A stretch of DNA of 64,000 nucleotides from Sclerodactyla briareus (taxonomy: Eukaryota; Echinodermata; Holothuroidea; Dendrochirotida; Sclerodactylidae): NCBI GenBank assembly GCA_026419785.1, contig JAODTK010001333.1, positions 310,001-374,000 of the forward strand, given 5' to 3'. Within the stretch, counting starts at the first letter, position 1, and each line of letters begins with the position of its first letter. Of the stretch, positions 21,441 through 35,001 are shown one piece after another. The notes under the pieces are model-generated. The model made no database searches. It was not told the DNA's origin and saw only the letters and a list, made by a program, of their open reading frames with translations. The position numbers and the translations under genes are program-made.

Positions 21441-24400
21441 ACTTAATCATGGTACATAGGGCCTGTACTTCTATACGAATGTTAGTTCTAATTCCCAAAT
21501 GATTGTGACATTCGACTAGATTCTCATGATTTCCCTTCCGGAAAACAACTAGGCCCCCCACCACGGCAGTCTCGTCTCTGTCTGAGAACCTGAACATCAT
21601 CTATTTTAGTTTCGTTCGTTTTTGTTAGCTGAAGTGCCGAGTGCGCCCACGGGTGAATCGCAGTAACTTGCAATGATGTTCCTCACAATGATTCCCTTCT
21701 TCAGGGGGCGGTCCACCCTATACGATTTTTTTCTCGTTGCTGGCTACACGATCTTCTTAATTCAGGCTGAACCAGGAAGGAGAGGTCTGTAGGGAAAAAA
21801 TGTCCATAAATAATAGAGCAACATCACATTTCTTCCAAAACTTGGAGAGTTTGAAACGACCCACATTCATGAATACGTCATATCGGAACACGATAAAAGT
21901 CGTACATAAATCTTTAAGCTCAACGATAATCGAAAATTGTGATTATCAAAACGTAGGGAATATCTATTTCACATCATAATGGTTAGGCAAATAGCGAATT
22001 ACTCCTTTATCATGTGACAGGGTGATTCAGCCGTCATGACCATTTGGGGGCTGGTATATTTCGGCCGGAACCAAATAATCGGATCGTGCACGACACGATT
22101 TCGTTGTAATGTGACCGGGACTTTCTTCGGAAGAGTCGATGTTGCAGTTGATATGATAACTGCTGAGCAGAAGACGCACATCCGGCTTGCAGATTTGCAC
22201 AGTCCGTTCTCTATGCCAGGTATCAGGTCAATCTCCATTCTCCTCGCTTCCTTTCCCAGCGGAGGATGAGTCATCGATTACCCACCAAACTTGTGAACTT
22301 CAGTGTCGGGAACATCGCGCATTAATTTAGCCCCCTTTTTTCTGGAGGGGGGGGGGGGGTATCTAAGGCCAACATCGTTATGCAATCCCCTGGAGAATAT
22401 AGCGTACATCGAAATCACACAAGAACTAAACAACTCAACTAGCTTCTATGAATTGTCTGCTTCCTGTGCCTCATCGATTTACTCCAGCCCACTCACAACT
22501 CTTATCGAAAATTTGGAACAAAACACTGAGAGGCGAAGTCAGCCCTGATAGCGACAGGAAGTCTTCTTGGGCTTCTAATCATTTCCTGGTAAGAGGACAC
22601 GAGAAGAAATCGAAATGGTGAGTGGCGACTTCACGAAACTAGCTATCACCACTCATATAACTCGGAGCGGTAACAACTTGGGCAAGCTCGATTCACATTC
22701 AGACTTGAGCGTTTTTTGGGATGAAGCCTTTGTGCACAGCGTGAATATATCCAATTGTAATCCACGATATTAATATGAAGGATTACGACGGAGAGCTCTG
22801 TAAACTTGAATAAATTCAACTAGCAACCTGATAAGAATCGCACTGCATCGGAGTGGAGATGGCATTCCCCGAATAACGAGTTTTTATCGCAACTACGAGA
22901 ATATTTGTTGATGGTTGTTATCACTCAGATACGTTTGCACAAGTCCCTTTCGGGGGAGGATTCGTTTCTCTACGATAAGAAACCTACGCGCTGCCCTAAG
23001 GTCCATTGAATTCACCAGAGTATCTCATGATTCTTATAGTGTGGAAAGGTCAAAACGGCATTAAATAGCGAAGAATAAACACAGATAGATGTGGTACTGA
23101 TACACTTCTGCGGTATAACTGAGTAATAGATAGCAATCAACACGTTGCTCGGATACAATCACGCATTCACGTATCACCTTATCGCCCAGTCCCATCGCTA
23201 CGTTCGGGATTTGTAACCTATTATGGCGCAATCCCGGTCCAAGTCTGCAACAAAAGTCGAAGTTACTCGTGTGCTGCTAACCCATTGATGACCATAAAAT
23301 GGAAGAATAATACCGGGAGTTGAGTTCCACAAGAAGTTGAGCCGACACAAACTTTGGCATCAGTTCGCTGGCCTTTTTTTTTCACCCAATGCCTGAATGA
23401 GTCCTATGAGCCCACCGTAGGCTAGTGTCGTCGAGGGTTTCCACTTCATTGAAGCAGGAGTACGCTGAGAGTGATAAACTCCCCAGAGACCGGAAAGAGA
23501 AAGGTTATCGTGTAATGAAACTCGTGAAGATGTCCGCTAGACCGAAAGACCGCGAGCCGAAAGTTATAGAATTAATCGATTTCCAGCTGGCAGGATCCGG
23601 TTTTGCTGGGGGAAAAACAAACACTCCTCACCTTCCTCTGTTCCTGCGTACGGGCCCTGCCACCCATCCAAATAATATCACTTTTGGATAATATCCGGAA
23701 CGCAAAAATAGTATAAAAACATTTCAATAGCACGGCATGACAGTGTATTGTTGCTATTTTAGGCACGCGTATTCAAGATGTATGGATGAACTACTCGTAG
23801 GGCGCAAGGGTCCATATCCCGGGCAACAAATAGGAGACAAGGCTAGAAGAAAGTAAAGGATTCCCACAATAAGTGGGGTTGTGTCGCCGCGCATTAGCAT
23901 AGCTTCATAATCATTAGGCACACTTTACACGAATTACCATGTAATTCAGCAACTTTTTTGGAAACTGGCAAATTTTACTGTAAAACAAAGACATCCTATA
24001 CCATTTCATGTCCACCCCGCCTCCACACGCGTGACTAACACACGCAAAACCACCCCTGTAAATATATGGGTCTGGAAGTGCCACTTTTCCCATCTAGGAT
24101 GTCCTCAGTATTAAAAAAGAAGTCGTCATTGCTTCGCGCCCACCAATGATGGCGCCCCGCTTGGATGGTACCAACGGCCTGGCCTAGCAGTGCCGCCCAA
24201 ATGAGAAAATCCTGGCTACGTCACGACGGTTTGTACCTCTATGCGCGGGCGACGCTGATTGAAAATACTCGGGACTTCCTATTGGTATAATAAATGAAAA
24301 GATTTTGCCAAAAGTCAATGAGCCATCGAAAACACCGGTTTGCTCTACTGCGAAAAAGTACATACGCGGCATGAAACCTGTCACGTAATTCTCGCTACCG

Positions 24401-27400
24401 AGATAGCTTGCGAATCTCTTTTCGCTACAATTTGGAATGTGACGTTCGATTGATAATCGGAACAGAAAGACTTCCAGGTGTTCTGATTTTTGAGTGTGTT
24501 TGGTTTAATTTTTTCTCTCTCTCCAAAGTAGCCCTTGTCGGGATTCGGGCACATGCAAAAAGATCTGAGCGATTCGGGGTCATTCCACGGTTCACACTAG
24601 ATGACAATCCCTGGCGGTAATTCGACCTGTATTTTGTCGCCTCAGGGCCCTTGTCTAACGGTGCATGACGTTTTTCACGTAGTTATATTCGATGGATATA
24701 CGTCAAGTGTGTACCTACCACAGGCTGAGTCGCGACGAGTAGAATTCTATTTAAATGGGTTCACTGATGCCATTGAAACTAGTGAAAATAACGGTACACT
24801 ACATAAATCGAGGATGGGCGTACGTTTGAAAGATTATCACTGTTTTAACCTGAGGGTTGTAACCACGTCCGAGATGCAAGTTGTTTTACCTCATGTGCAC
24901 ATAATGAGAGTATAATTATTATAATAGAAAATCAACCACAAACTGATTTGAGTTGATTGAACGGTTATGGATAATGAGGCAGATATATCATTACGCAATG
25001 TCGTTATGGGGAAGAAAGAACCAGAATAACATGCTAAATGCAAAGTCAATGCCAAATTTCGTTTTGGAACACTTCAAACAAGGATGGTGATCCTGATTTG
25101 AATAAAAATACAGAATCCTAAGAATTGTTAGATGCGATCATTTATGGTCTTCAGAGAAAAATAACCTCGCGCTCTTCAGGTATAAAGAATTACAACAGGA
25201 GCAGTTATGTGTAAAATCGATAGCGGAATTTATTTAGTTCTCTTGTGGCGTCATTCGACTAAACTGTTAAGTATATACCACACAAAAATGTAAGGTTACT
25301 TAAGTAAAAACTCCAATCAATGTAGTCTCACAAGGACACTGAACGACTTGAGGTGACACTCCACGACCTTTATCAATTATCATAAATACCAAGTGACCTA
25401 GGTGAGTTAGCGTGTAGAAGGGTATTAGGCCTATAACGGTATATGTCTGATAAAATAAACACCGGTGACCAAAGAGGATCTAGCGCGCGGGCAGCGAGCC
25501 TGCGTTTAAGTATACGCGCATAAGTCGGACGCCCGCAAGAATGACGTGGTTTAATCATAGAGCCGTGCAAACATGATACGCGATGTACGTTGCCTGGCGT
25601 GTTTAGCTTGCCGAGTTATCGAAACACTCTTGAAACGTTCTCCTCTGTAAATTTTAGGCATGATAATCAAACGTTCGTAGGAAAAAAAGAAAATTGATGG
25701 GTATTCAAGAATGGGAATACTGAACAGATACCTGGACTGTTTCGAATTAAAACCGTTTGACGTAATGATAGTCGGGAAAATCTCGCTGCGCCTGGTTTTC
25801 TAACATACTATTCTGATCATCCGTTCTAATTCTGAAACAGAATGAAAGGCCTGTAGCGTCAGTAGTCACTAAGCAAAGATGACATTTGCTTGCTAACGTA
25901 TTTTTCTGTCCCCGAATTGCTGAAAATTGTTTTTTCTCTTCTAATTACTCAAGTTTGTACCGAACGGATGTCCGTAGACACATGTCTGTTGACAAGCACG
26001 GCCTCTGGTTATTTTCTGTGTATGTAGCCTCGCGTTCTCTCGCAAAGACGTTCAGACTGAAGCCATTCGAGTTAGTAAAAATTCGCATAAAGAGTATAAA
26101 TATTCTGGTGAGGAGGGAGGCTGGGGTATAATTACATCCATTATACGCAACGTTCATTCAAATTAGAAAAATGTTTAATGAACTAACAGGCATATGATAG
26201 CAATCTAATGTAGAAAAATGAGTACTAATAAATGTCCTAGAGAGCAGCTATTATGTAAGTAAACACACTATCCAAAGCAGACTGAGCTGCTTTTGTGGCT
26301 AGATGACAATCAACATGAAAACATGCCTTCCCATGTCTCCTCTCAGTAGGTCTTCAAATTTCTTATTGCACTATGAAAGTTACCTCTCGGACTCTCGCTG
26401 ATTTCAACGTCTATTTCGCTATCTTCTCAGTCAGACCATACGGATGCATTCGAAGAGTAAACTGGTTGTCCAGTATCAGATTACGTCAAGAGCATAGATG
26501 TGACGGAATTCCACGAGGACCACACAACAAATTCGATCGAACAGCAACTTAGATTAAGCTTGCAATCCCGGAGTTAATGTTCAACCCTTATGCTTAACCT
26601 CTCGATTTTGAAACGCGTTCAGCGTGTAGGAAACATTGCAATATCACATCATCACTTAGTCTAAACAAACACTCCTATACGAACATAAGGAGAACGGTGA
26701 TAGGTCCGGAGTTGAAGAAAACAGCAGCACGTAGCGTGTGACTCGTTTGCAGCAGAAGAACATTCATGGATCATTTCGCCTACATCATTAAGTCTCCACG
26801 TCTACCAAAGCGTCGGGGCGGGTTGTGTATAGCATGAGTATGGTTACTTCTCACTAACAAGATCGCCCTCAGTAAAGTCGGACGTTCTATCGCCAGCTCT
26901 TAAAAAAGAGGATGATGCGATGGCTCTAAGCGAAAGATCATCATTGTTACGATGTATAAGGACTAGGACGTGATGGGTAAAACGCTGGGGGATGTGGGCC
27001 GAGCAGAAATCGAACTGAGTAGGTCACGGGGGTCAATCTTTTAGCAGATCGTAGCGCGCAAACTCCGCGTAGAAAAGTAAGTATTGATATTTGAATATTC
27101 CGAAAGATCGGAACAAGCAGAGAGGCTTGGGTTCCCTTATGGTCGCCATGCCTTGTACGTAGGCGGTGTGATGCATCGGAAACATAGAACAGTACACAAA
27201 GCCGTGTGAGGTTTTGTTTAGCAGGATTGATTATAAAATCATGAGAGTGTCTCCAGAAAGCAAGTTACCATGTATTTAGCAGACGAAAAGCTACACCGTA
27301 AACATGCACATGACAAACTAGTTACGGTACCAAAGTTAGAATCAACAGAATCTCATTACACCTGCCTGTCATAATAAACACAATGAAGGGCAGACATTGT

Positions 27401-27555
27401 CGGTTAGACGAGCGAAGGTGCTAGTCACGGTGAAATATTATTTCTTCTATCTTCTGCCAAGAAGTGAGTGAAATGCAACCATAAGCTTAGTTTGATGAAA
27501 AATCATGTTTCCCTCAGTCCGCAAATCTTTTTTTTTACCTTCTATTTATTGCCTC
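21440..27555. other. Six-kilobase stretch without recognisable features
   Basis: I see no coding domain, splice-supported exon, transposon end or tandem array. The frames at 22036-22269, 23425-23691 and 24601-24915 are within chance length and carry no known motif. The segment near 25350 faintly resembles the TGACC family (GACACTCCACGACCTT). Confidence 0.4.
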
Positions 27556-27564
27556 TTTATACAT

Positions 27565-27830
27565 TAGTTTAATTTTGTTTAGTGAATAAGGTTTCAGGAA
27601 GGACAAAATCCTCATAACGAACCCGGAGCCACAACATCCAGGAAGAAATGAAACTCAACCATAAAAATTACGACCGTGACGGGATTCCGAAAAATGAATC
27701 AAGACTGTTCTTGAACAACGCATTCACACTATTAGCGATAACAAATTTCAGGAAGAAATTCACTCATTGATCCCTCTATGCGAGAAGAAATTTACGAATG
27801 TCCAACTGCACGCTTGCCACGAAGTTGAGA
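27565..27830 (-). mobile_element. CR1-like LINE 3' end, copy 1 (5'-truncated)
   Basis: On the reverse strand the sequence opens with the frame for FVNFFSHRGINEW, then loses frame. It ends with the same 3' region as the copies at 40435-40745 and 43283-43515: a GGATGTTGTGGCTCCGGG block, ATGAGGA, a TTCACTAAAC word and a TTAAACTAA-like tail at about 27565-27586. The shared C-terminal motif (FFS.RVINEWN.LP) is typical of LINE reverse transcriptase ends of the CR1/RTE/Jockey group. The copy is truncated and non-functional. Confidence 0.75.
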
Positions 27831-27879
27831 CAGGTGCCTCTATTGAGTACATGATAAAACTGTAACAGCAAAATAGATA

Positions 27880-28005
27880 TCCTATATTAATTATATTATA
27901 TATATATAATAGATATATATAATAATCATCTATATATAGATATAATTTATAATCTATTATATTATATAGATATATCATATATATAGATATATAATATATA
28001 TTCCC
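27880..28005. repeat. TA-rich palindromic simple repeat
   Basis: About 125 bases are composed almost only of A and T, with TATATA and ATAGATATAT motifs in both orientations, able to fold on itself. It lies just beyond the truncated end of the CR1-like copy. Confidence 0.85.
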
Positions 28006-28734
28006 TATTATTAATGGGACCGACAATTAGTGGACGCAAACACTCAATAATAAATCTTTAGTGATGCCGTACAGTAAAGGAAAGTAGTTTTTGACAAGAA
28101 ATGCATTGTCCGGTACAGAAACCACTGCAATGCCGAGAGAAATTTTATCTACGAAGTGATAGGGTAATTTATGCGTCCGACTGGGGCATGACATTCATGA
28201 ACAAGTTAGTTGAGAGGAACGATTATGGTAAAGACCGGTTTGCTATGACTCAAAAAGGGATGCTGGGGTTGTTTGTCTCGTAAAAGCTACTTCTCACTAA
28301 AGGAGAGCTTGAATTTATGATAAGATTCCATAACTGAGGGCGTTCTCAGATTCAATTTTGCTCTGCTAATCTAATATTTCATAAAAAAGTAGAAAAGATG
28401 TAAGGGTGTTTTAAGAGCAATGTATAGCCGAAAAAATGTATTGTTTAGAGAAAACAAATGGACACCAAGCAATAGCGGGTCACATTCAGCTAAGGAGGAG
28501 GTTACCTGCACACTGCCAAAAAAATGCATGGTTAATCAGGCGCTTAAACAAAAACTTACCAAAGATTGCATTGCACTTTGTTCATGAGAACACGAACGGA
28601 ATTGTTACCACTGATTCTATGGAGAATATTGAATGAGAATCCTAAGTTTGCTTCTCTTATCGATCTGCTGGGATTTTCGAAATGATATTCCACTGATTGC
28701 CACATCTGAAATTCTAATTTAACTTGGCAATTGA

Positions 28735-29680
28735 AGTGCCAATGCTAATAAAGTTCCTCAACGTCTAGAAAACCATTATGGACCTATCTTTTTTTGCAAT
28801 AGCTCCGGGGTCCACCCGTTGTGCAACGGGTTTAGATTCTGCTTTCAAGAAGATGGAATAGATTGTATAATACCAAATATAAAGGGAAAGGAAAATTCAT
28901 TGCACCAAACGCCCGTGGAAGGTATCAAAAACGGCGGGGAGTCCGTCTCGTTTAGGAAATCTTTCCCATATCCGGGTTGTTATATAAATGTGTTCTGTAA
29001 AATACGACCACGGTTGTCACTTTAATGTAAGGGTATTCCAACTTTCTCACCAAGTCATAAAGTCGGTTGCCTGAAATAAACAGAGACAATACAAACAAAC
29101 CTCATAATACTGTATTCTTAGTATTGATGTCTGATTGATTGAAATTACACGTTGAACAGAAATGTGCGACCAAATGTTGAAAGTGGGAAATCGAAAGATA
29201 ATTTCCAGTTGCAGTCGTAGAGTCTAGGATACTTTTCACCCAACAAAATTTCCAAAACTTCGTATCAAATGGTGATAGGGTCCACCTAACTCCGTCATTA
29301 TTGGGGCAATCATAGTGCTACGCTTTATTTTGCTGGCGTACCATGCCAAATAATTTGAAAATGCAGTCTCTACTTAGGAAACAAGAAGGGAGGTGGATTA
29401 TGCAAAGCCTGAAAGAGGATACACCCGTGAGATAAAGCAGGGTTTTCCGATCGTCGTATTTCCAATTAGTGTGAGATCCCTACTACTCAAAAGGTTTAAG
29501 AGACTTTTAGTCGGGAAAGTTTGCATGAAGTTCAACCGGAATGAGTTGGAAAGAGCTATTACTGCCAAGGTGATACCCAAAACGGTAACAGGACCCAGGG
29601 TCCACTTGAGGGGAAGGAAGTTGTTGAGAACTCGAGCTTGCATCCGAGAGTGGTACAAGGGGGAAAATGTCTTGTTTATC
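28735..29680 (-). pseudogene. LINE ORF2 C-terminal region remnant
   Basis: A reverse-strand frame holds LKWTLGPVTVLGITLA and, further on, SRDLTLIGNTTIGKP, matching the '..GPV.VLGI....R.LTL.GK..I.K' segment after the LINE active site. Later blocks (FLDSTTATGNYLS-like, then GIIQSIPSSWKQ-like near 28850) match the distal part of ORF2 in L1/Tx1 elements. The frame is broken many times. Confidence 0.75.
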
Positions 29681-30480
29681 ATAGTGTTCTTAACCGGACG
29701 CTTCCTCTAAAAGTTGTAAAATACCAAACGTCGTTTTTTTTTCTTACGATGCATATGACCATGCCAGAAAGATTGCTGGTGTCGTCTGGAATATTGCAAA
29801 ATTTTGGTTTCATGTATCAAACCTGGATAACCTTGATAGCAGTAGAACTTTTGATGCTAATTGCGAAGACCTTAAGCACAAATAATAAATAAGTATGGCT
29901 GAGAGGAACACCCTTGTCTCACACCCCGTGAAAAAATATTACGTGTATACCAATTGTTGGTAAAGCATGCCGATGCATTGAATACAAGTATAGATCCAAA
30001 TGAATGAAACTTGGTCAAAATGGAAAAAAGTGCAGGACATAAAGATAAAAGTGCCACTCCAAAATAGAAAGCTTTTTCAAGTACATAGCATCAGAAAACT
30101 GATATTTTGTTTCTTTTTGCAGTGTTCATGAATCTAATATAAAACGCACATTTTCTCCAATAAATCTCGCTTTTATAAATCCATTTGACGAGGAATGATA
30201 CTGGTTGAATTATGTTTAACTCGTAGTAAGCTTTGAAATCCGTGGTAGTCGACATTTAGAAGGGATATCGGGCGATAGTTTTTAATAGATTTAGGATCTG
30301 TTTCCTGTTTTGGGGATAAGAGCGATTTATACCCGAACTGAGTTTTCTGACATTTGTTGTTCGTATGTGTTATTGGGAATTTGTTAATAATTTTCATATG
30401 AGTGGCCAGAAATACTTGGACTAAATTATCAGTAAATCCCTCATTCCTACTTGTTCCATTTTAAGAATCTAAAAACAGCG
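29680..30480 (-). pseudogene. LINE reverse transcriptase domain remnant
   Basis: On the reverse strand, TDPKSIKNYRPISLLNVDY lies at about 30302-30244. The next blocks are FIKARFIGENVRFILDS near 30170, a VLHFF..PSFIH block near 30020, and GVRQGCSSQPYLFIICA at about 29925-29875 (normally GVRQGCPLSPYLF). The active-site region survives as IPDDTSNLSG near 29789-29770, where YADD would be expected, so the two aspartates remain but the residues before them are changed. Stops and frameshifts separate the blocks. Confidence 0.85.
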
Positions 30481-31089
30481 CGACATTCCTCAGTAGTGAG
30501 TGCTCAAGCACAATTCTGCAGTATCTTCTGTAGTTCGGTGTTTCAGAAGGCAATTAAAATTAGGAGGGATTACAAATCCCGCGCTATATAATCTCATAAA
30601 CGATAAAGTTCTTGAAGCGATTTCATACTTGTCGCTAGCTATGTACCATCATATAGATGAAAGGCTGTATTCTTTGGCGCTAGATTTTAATCTGACGGTT
30701 TAAGAAAATTGGTACTTTTTTTTTTTCTTATTTTTCCGTTCTCGAACAATTTGCCGATGAGGACACGGATTATAATCCCTTGAATTTTGTAATCGATATT
30801 GATTGAGTTTATTCCTAGCTTCACTCAATCTGGTGAAATAAAGTTGTGATTCGTTTTTTTAAAGTATGCCTGTTAAATAGTTATCTGGTAATAGGTTGAC
30901 TCTTCACTTCTTATTTCCTTTGCTATTTGGTTGCTAAATCTAATTGAATCTCACGAATTTGATATTTGATATATTCCCAGGTAAGGGAATGTGTTCCCAG
31001 AGTTATCAAGTTCTGTACTCCAAATCTGGTTCTATCAGTTTTACATTTTATTGGGTTCCGTAAGGAGATATTTAACCGCAGTGTAGTAC

Positions 31090-31700
31090 CCGGGGCCGCG
31101 CTTTTCAAAGGTGAAATAGTAAGTCACATTACCATCAAATGATCTGAACAAAGTCCCGATGATATATTTGGACATTCACCATTTGAAGATTTCGGGAGAT
31201 GAGGAAGAAGTCAAGCCTGCAGGAATTCTGGGATATTCCGAACAGACCAAGGTGTTTCTCTCCATGGGATTGCGATCCCGCCATACACCCCACTCCCACT
31301 AAATCATAAAGGTGCAGGAGTGATAAATTTTGCCTGATTGAAAATTCGTCGTGTGTAGATCAACACCTGATTACTCCACTTGTTCAAATTGATACAAAGT
31401 TTTAAGGTTCATCACCGATTAGGATGTTCCCTGCAACAATCTGATTAGTGTGATGGAAGATTAATCGTAAAAAAGGCAGGATCATATCCCTTGGAACCTA
31501 TCCACACACACTGTCCTCTTTCTTAATGTACATCTAATTCAAGAGTAAAGCCACTGTGGGCCAGAGACAGCTTTTCTGGATTTAAAGCTTAGATTCGGAC
31601 TCAAGAGAATGCACACCCTCGCTGTAGCCGACACCTACCCGTGATAAGATCTTGCCAAACCCCATTCAATAGGACAAAGTTTCGTGTGTCCATGAGCGTA
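31090..31700 (-). pseudogene. LINE endonuclease domain remnant
   Basis: Reading on the reverse strand, a block resembling 'ARG..I...LSFK' lies near 31620, then IVAGNILIGDE near 31435 (normally '..I.GGDFN'), then LDFFLISRNLQM at about 31214-31179, followed by a SDH-like block and RGPGYY near 31090. These are the ordered landmarks of the endonuclease/exonuclease/phosphatase fold that nicks target DNA for target-primed reverse transcription. The catalytic GGDFN has decayed and several frame changes are present. Confidence 0.75.
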
Positions 31701-34465
31701 CTATGCGTTTCTGGTATCAGTCCGCAAATCATTACCAATGCTTCCAGAGCGTACTGTCCGGGCCCGATGCACAGAAATCACCAAGCAGATCATAGGAACC
31801 ATTGAATTTACTCAGGTTGTAGGTCTTCAGTATGCACTCGGGGATAAAATAGGAGAACGCGCTCAGTACCCGTTCCAGGAATCCATCCATAGATCATGAG
31901 CAAATGATGGGAAACGGGTTCCCATCCACCCCTCGAGGATGGGTGCAACGCCAAAAATTGATCGTCAGATGTGGGAGCAAACTGTGGGGAATGGGGGGCA
32001 GAGTTGATAATGAGGTCATGTATGTGGCGTGGTGACGTCTGAGGCCTGGATTCAATAGTGCGGATGTGATGTGCGGTAAGAATATGAAAATCATAATTTG
32101 CGAGAGATTATACGACACCACCCTCCTTCGAACAGATCAAGGTGTATGCTTTAAACGGGGTATAAGTACTAGAAGTCCTGAATGATAAACGTTAATTGCT
32201 TCATTAGGATGAATTCCGAAGAATCAATTTTGCGTGGGCGACAATGTTGAAGCGCCGTAAATGATTACTTCTCCTACTTTCGCCTACTTCGCCTGTTCGT
32301 TCCATCTTGATTCTCAGCGGTCCCGAAGAGCCGGACGAGATATTGTAGTCACTTCGTTCACCTATATTTTAAAGCTGCTGGAGGGCATAGCAATGGTTGC
32401 TTGGGCAACCCTTAGTGTGGTAAGAATTATGTACGAGGGGTTAAGCACTGGGGGGATCCATCGGTTGCCGCGGTGAATCCAGCAGGAGGTGCACTCGCAA
32501 CAAGTGTTCCGTGTGTGCCTGACCTGTGTCCGTGTGTTTAGTGCAAGTGGGGTTCGCGGTCGTCAGCTTTTTAGGCGTGTTCCAAATACCTCACTCTTTG
32601 ATTCGGACAAACGGGGAAAGTTTGAACAGCCAGATAGTCACAAACAACATTATTTCTTCGAACTCAGAGAGAAACTATCGGGAATTTAAATGGGGGAAAA
32701 AACCCCCATTTTCAGGCAGTTGTATTTCATAATCTTTCACTATTTTTTCAAGATCCCACTGATTCAAGGCTGCAATGATTGTGAAACAGGGCACAAGTTA
32801 CAATGGCACGCCCTTATTGGAGACCACTTCGGAGAGCTTGACGGGGAAACCTGCAGCACCCACGGACAGGTAGCCTCTCCAGACTCTATACGGACTTGTA
32901 CTTAGGCTCTCGCAGTGATATGATATTTGGCCAATGTGGGGAATGGTTATAGTCATTGGGAGAGAGAGTACATCAAGTACATACTCAAGATCTCTCTGAT
33001 GTTAATCAAGGAGGCGCGCCATTTCACAAAATATCCGAGCGATGAACCACTGTACAGAATGAAGCGACTGACCCGACTAGGGTCCGTAGTTATTCAATAC
33101 GATATCTACAGCTTCGTTTCAAATTATTAGAGCATGTTCGAAAAAACCCAGTTGCAACCCTTGTCATTACAAGGCCCAGGTGCGGTTCTTGGCCCCCATG
33201 ATTCAGTCGTAAGTTGTCCCTCTGTTCTTATACCCCTAAGGCGGTTGTATCAGTCAAGGGGGGCACGATGGGGAATCATCAAGTCAACAGATAATACGTG
33301 TTCCCACTCCTGGCAATGTGTGCTATTCTTTTTTCTTCTAAGTTCCCAGTCGTCTGCAATTAACCATCCGGGAATTATTTCAATCGAATCTAGGTAATTA
33401 CTTCTAATCTCCCGCGGGCAGGCTGCATGTACGGCAGTATTGAAAAAAAAAAAAAAAAAAAAAAAACAAAATCGATACATCAGCCGGTGTACTTTGCCTG
33501 TCTTTGCCAAAGAGAACATACATTGCATTTGACGATCATCGCGCTCTTTTTGCCCTATTCTGTGGAGTATAGACTTAGGCTATGGAAATAGTGTCATAGC
33601 GACATGCCCATATATATAAATTAATTTCTGGTACTTAAGTGCTAATTTGTTTTCTTGTTCTTTTTCCAGGTTCTTCGGTACGGAGGGGGTTTCCCGTGGA
33701 CTTATCATCCTTACGGAAGAAAGAGGGTAGGTTATCGAAGATTAGCTGAGCGCACACGCATAGATGTACAGGACTCTCCCATAGATATAAATGCGGTTGC
33801 ACATAACAGGCAACCTCCACTAAAGTTGCGTCTTTTGTGCGCTACGAAGTGTTTCGTCACAGTTTTGTGTTACTGTGTTAGTTACGGTATGGTGCGGGTA
33901 TCGGTGACAACATATATATGCGTTCGCTGGTGTTAACACGCGTTGTCGAAGTGGCCTACAGCAAAACATAACAGTTCACTTTCAAGCATTGCTCAACCGA
34001 CTTGCGCGTTGTTCTACCCAATTATGTTCGAGAATAGAGGATCTAGCCGATGGAAGGTCCTGACGGAGTTTCATATAAATGGGTCTCGCGTTGCCGGTAC
34101 CTCACTGTAGAGGTTAGATATTCACCTAGCGCCGGCAATCCAACGATAACGCTCCTATACTGAAATAACTCTGGTATGTAGAATACTAGAGAAAAAAATG
34201 ATAAGTCTTGTTTTATCGACTTTTTTACGTCTATGTGCGAGGCATGTACAACCACGACCGCCTTTTTGCATCAGGGGGCCTGTGATTGGGGAGCGATTCC
34301 AAGTTAGAGTAACACAACCGTATGTGGCTAGTACAGTGTTACAAGAGCACAAGTACAGCAGCCTGTCGTTTGTTGTCGCTTGCACATGCAGGGAGATTTT
34401 TCATTTCCAACGATTTACAGTTTTTTCTTCAGTCCTCACGGTATGCGTTTGGCGGGTTCAGTCGT
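31700..34465. other. No recognisable gene; possible LINE 5' part and weak exon-like site
   Basis: 31700-32120 may be the 5' part of the LINE but shows no clear domain. At 33670 a good acceptor (TTCTTTTTCCAG) opens a short frame, VLRYGGGFPWTYHPYGRKR, ending at a GTAGGT donor (33727). This 57-base exon is possible but unsupported. A 24-base A run is at 33443-33466. The rest is unrecognised. Confidence 0.3.
33443..33466. repeat. Poly-A run of 24
   Basis: Uninterrupted A run. No retroposed gene or LINE 3' end was recognised upstream of it. Confidence 0.9.
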
Positions 34466-34466
34466 T

Positions 34467-34560
34467 TAATAATAATAAAATAATAATAATAATAATATAA
34501 TAATAATATAATAATAATAATATAATATAATAATAATAATAATAATAATCATAATATAAC
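34467..34560. repeat. AAT microsatellite
   Basis: TAA/AAT trinucleotides with a few interruptions over about 94 bases. Confidence 0.95.
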
Positions 34561-35001
34561 TGTAATTCACTGTAATTCACTGTTTCTTCAATGTTTTTTG
34601 TTTTGTTTTCAAATGGAATGAGTATTGGAGGAAATATCGCAGAAAGGCTTCGGAATTGAATTCAAGACTACCAGAGCTGCCGATCGAAAACTAACGTTCA
34701 CACGTTCACTATTACTGACTTTTAAGGCGGACCCGTGGGGTTCAAAGTTTTTTCGAGAGGACGATGGAGAGTACGCTGTGGTTGATGAGAACACAAGACA
34801 TTCAGGGGTGTCGTGCAAAAATAAATGGGAGGGGGTCATCAGCAGGTGATGACTATCGAAGCCGAGCGCCACATACAAATGTTTGTCAGATAGCAGGGAA
34901 GGGCACTTCGCCACTTTCCGTGCCTTAACCTATGGAAGTAAAGCAACACCCCTAAAATTGACATAGACTTTCAACTCTTTCATTCCGGGAAATATTCTCG
35001 A

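Larger units (their letters stand above)
28735..31700 (-). mobile_element. L1/Tx1-like LINE, decayed ORF2
   Basis: On the reverse strand the pieces of one non-LTR retrotransposon ORF2 appear in the right order: apurinic-type endonuclease (31700-31090), linker (31000-30500), reverse transcriptase (30480-29680) and C-terminal region (29680-28735). Every domain is broken by stops and frame changes, so the element is dead. The wording TDPKSIKNYRPISLLNVDY and the endonuclease ending LDFFLISRNLQM are typical of the L1/Tx1 side of LINE diversity. No ORF1 could be recognised beyond 31700, although the copy may continue to about 32.1 kb. No poly-A or microsatellite tail was identified at the 28.7-kb end. 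Confidence 0.85.
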
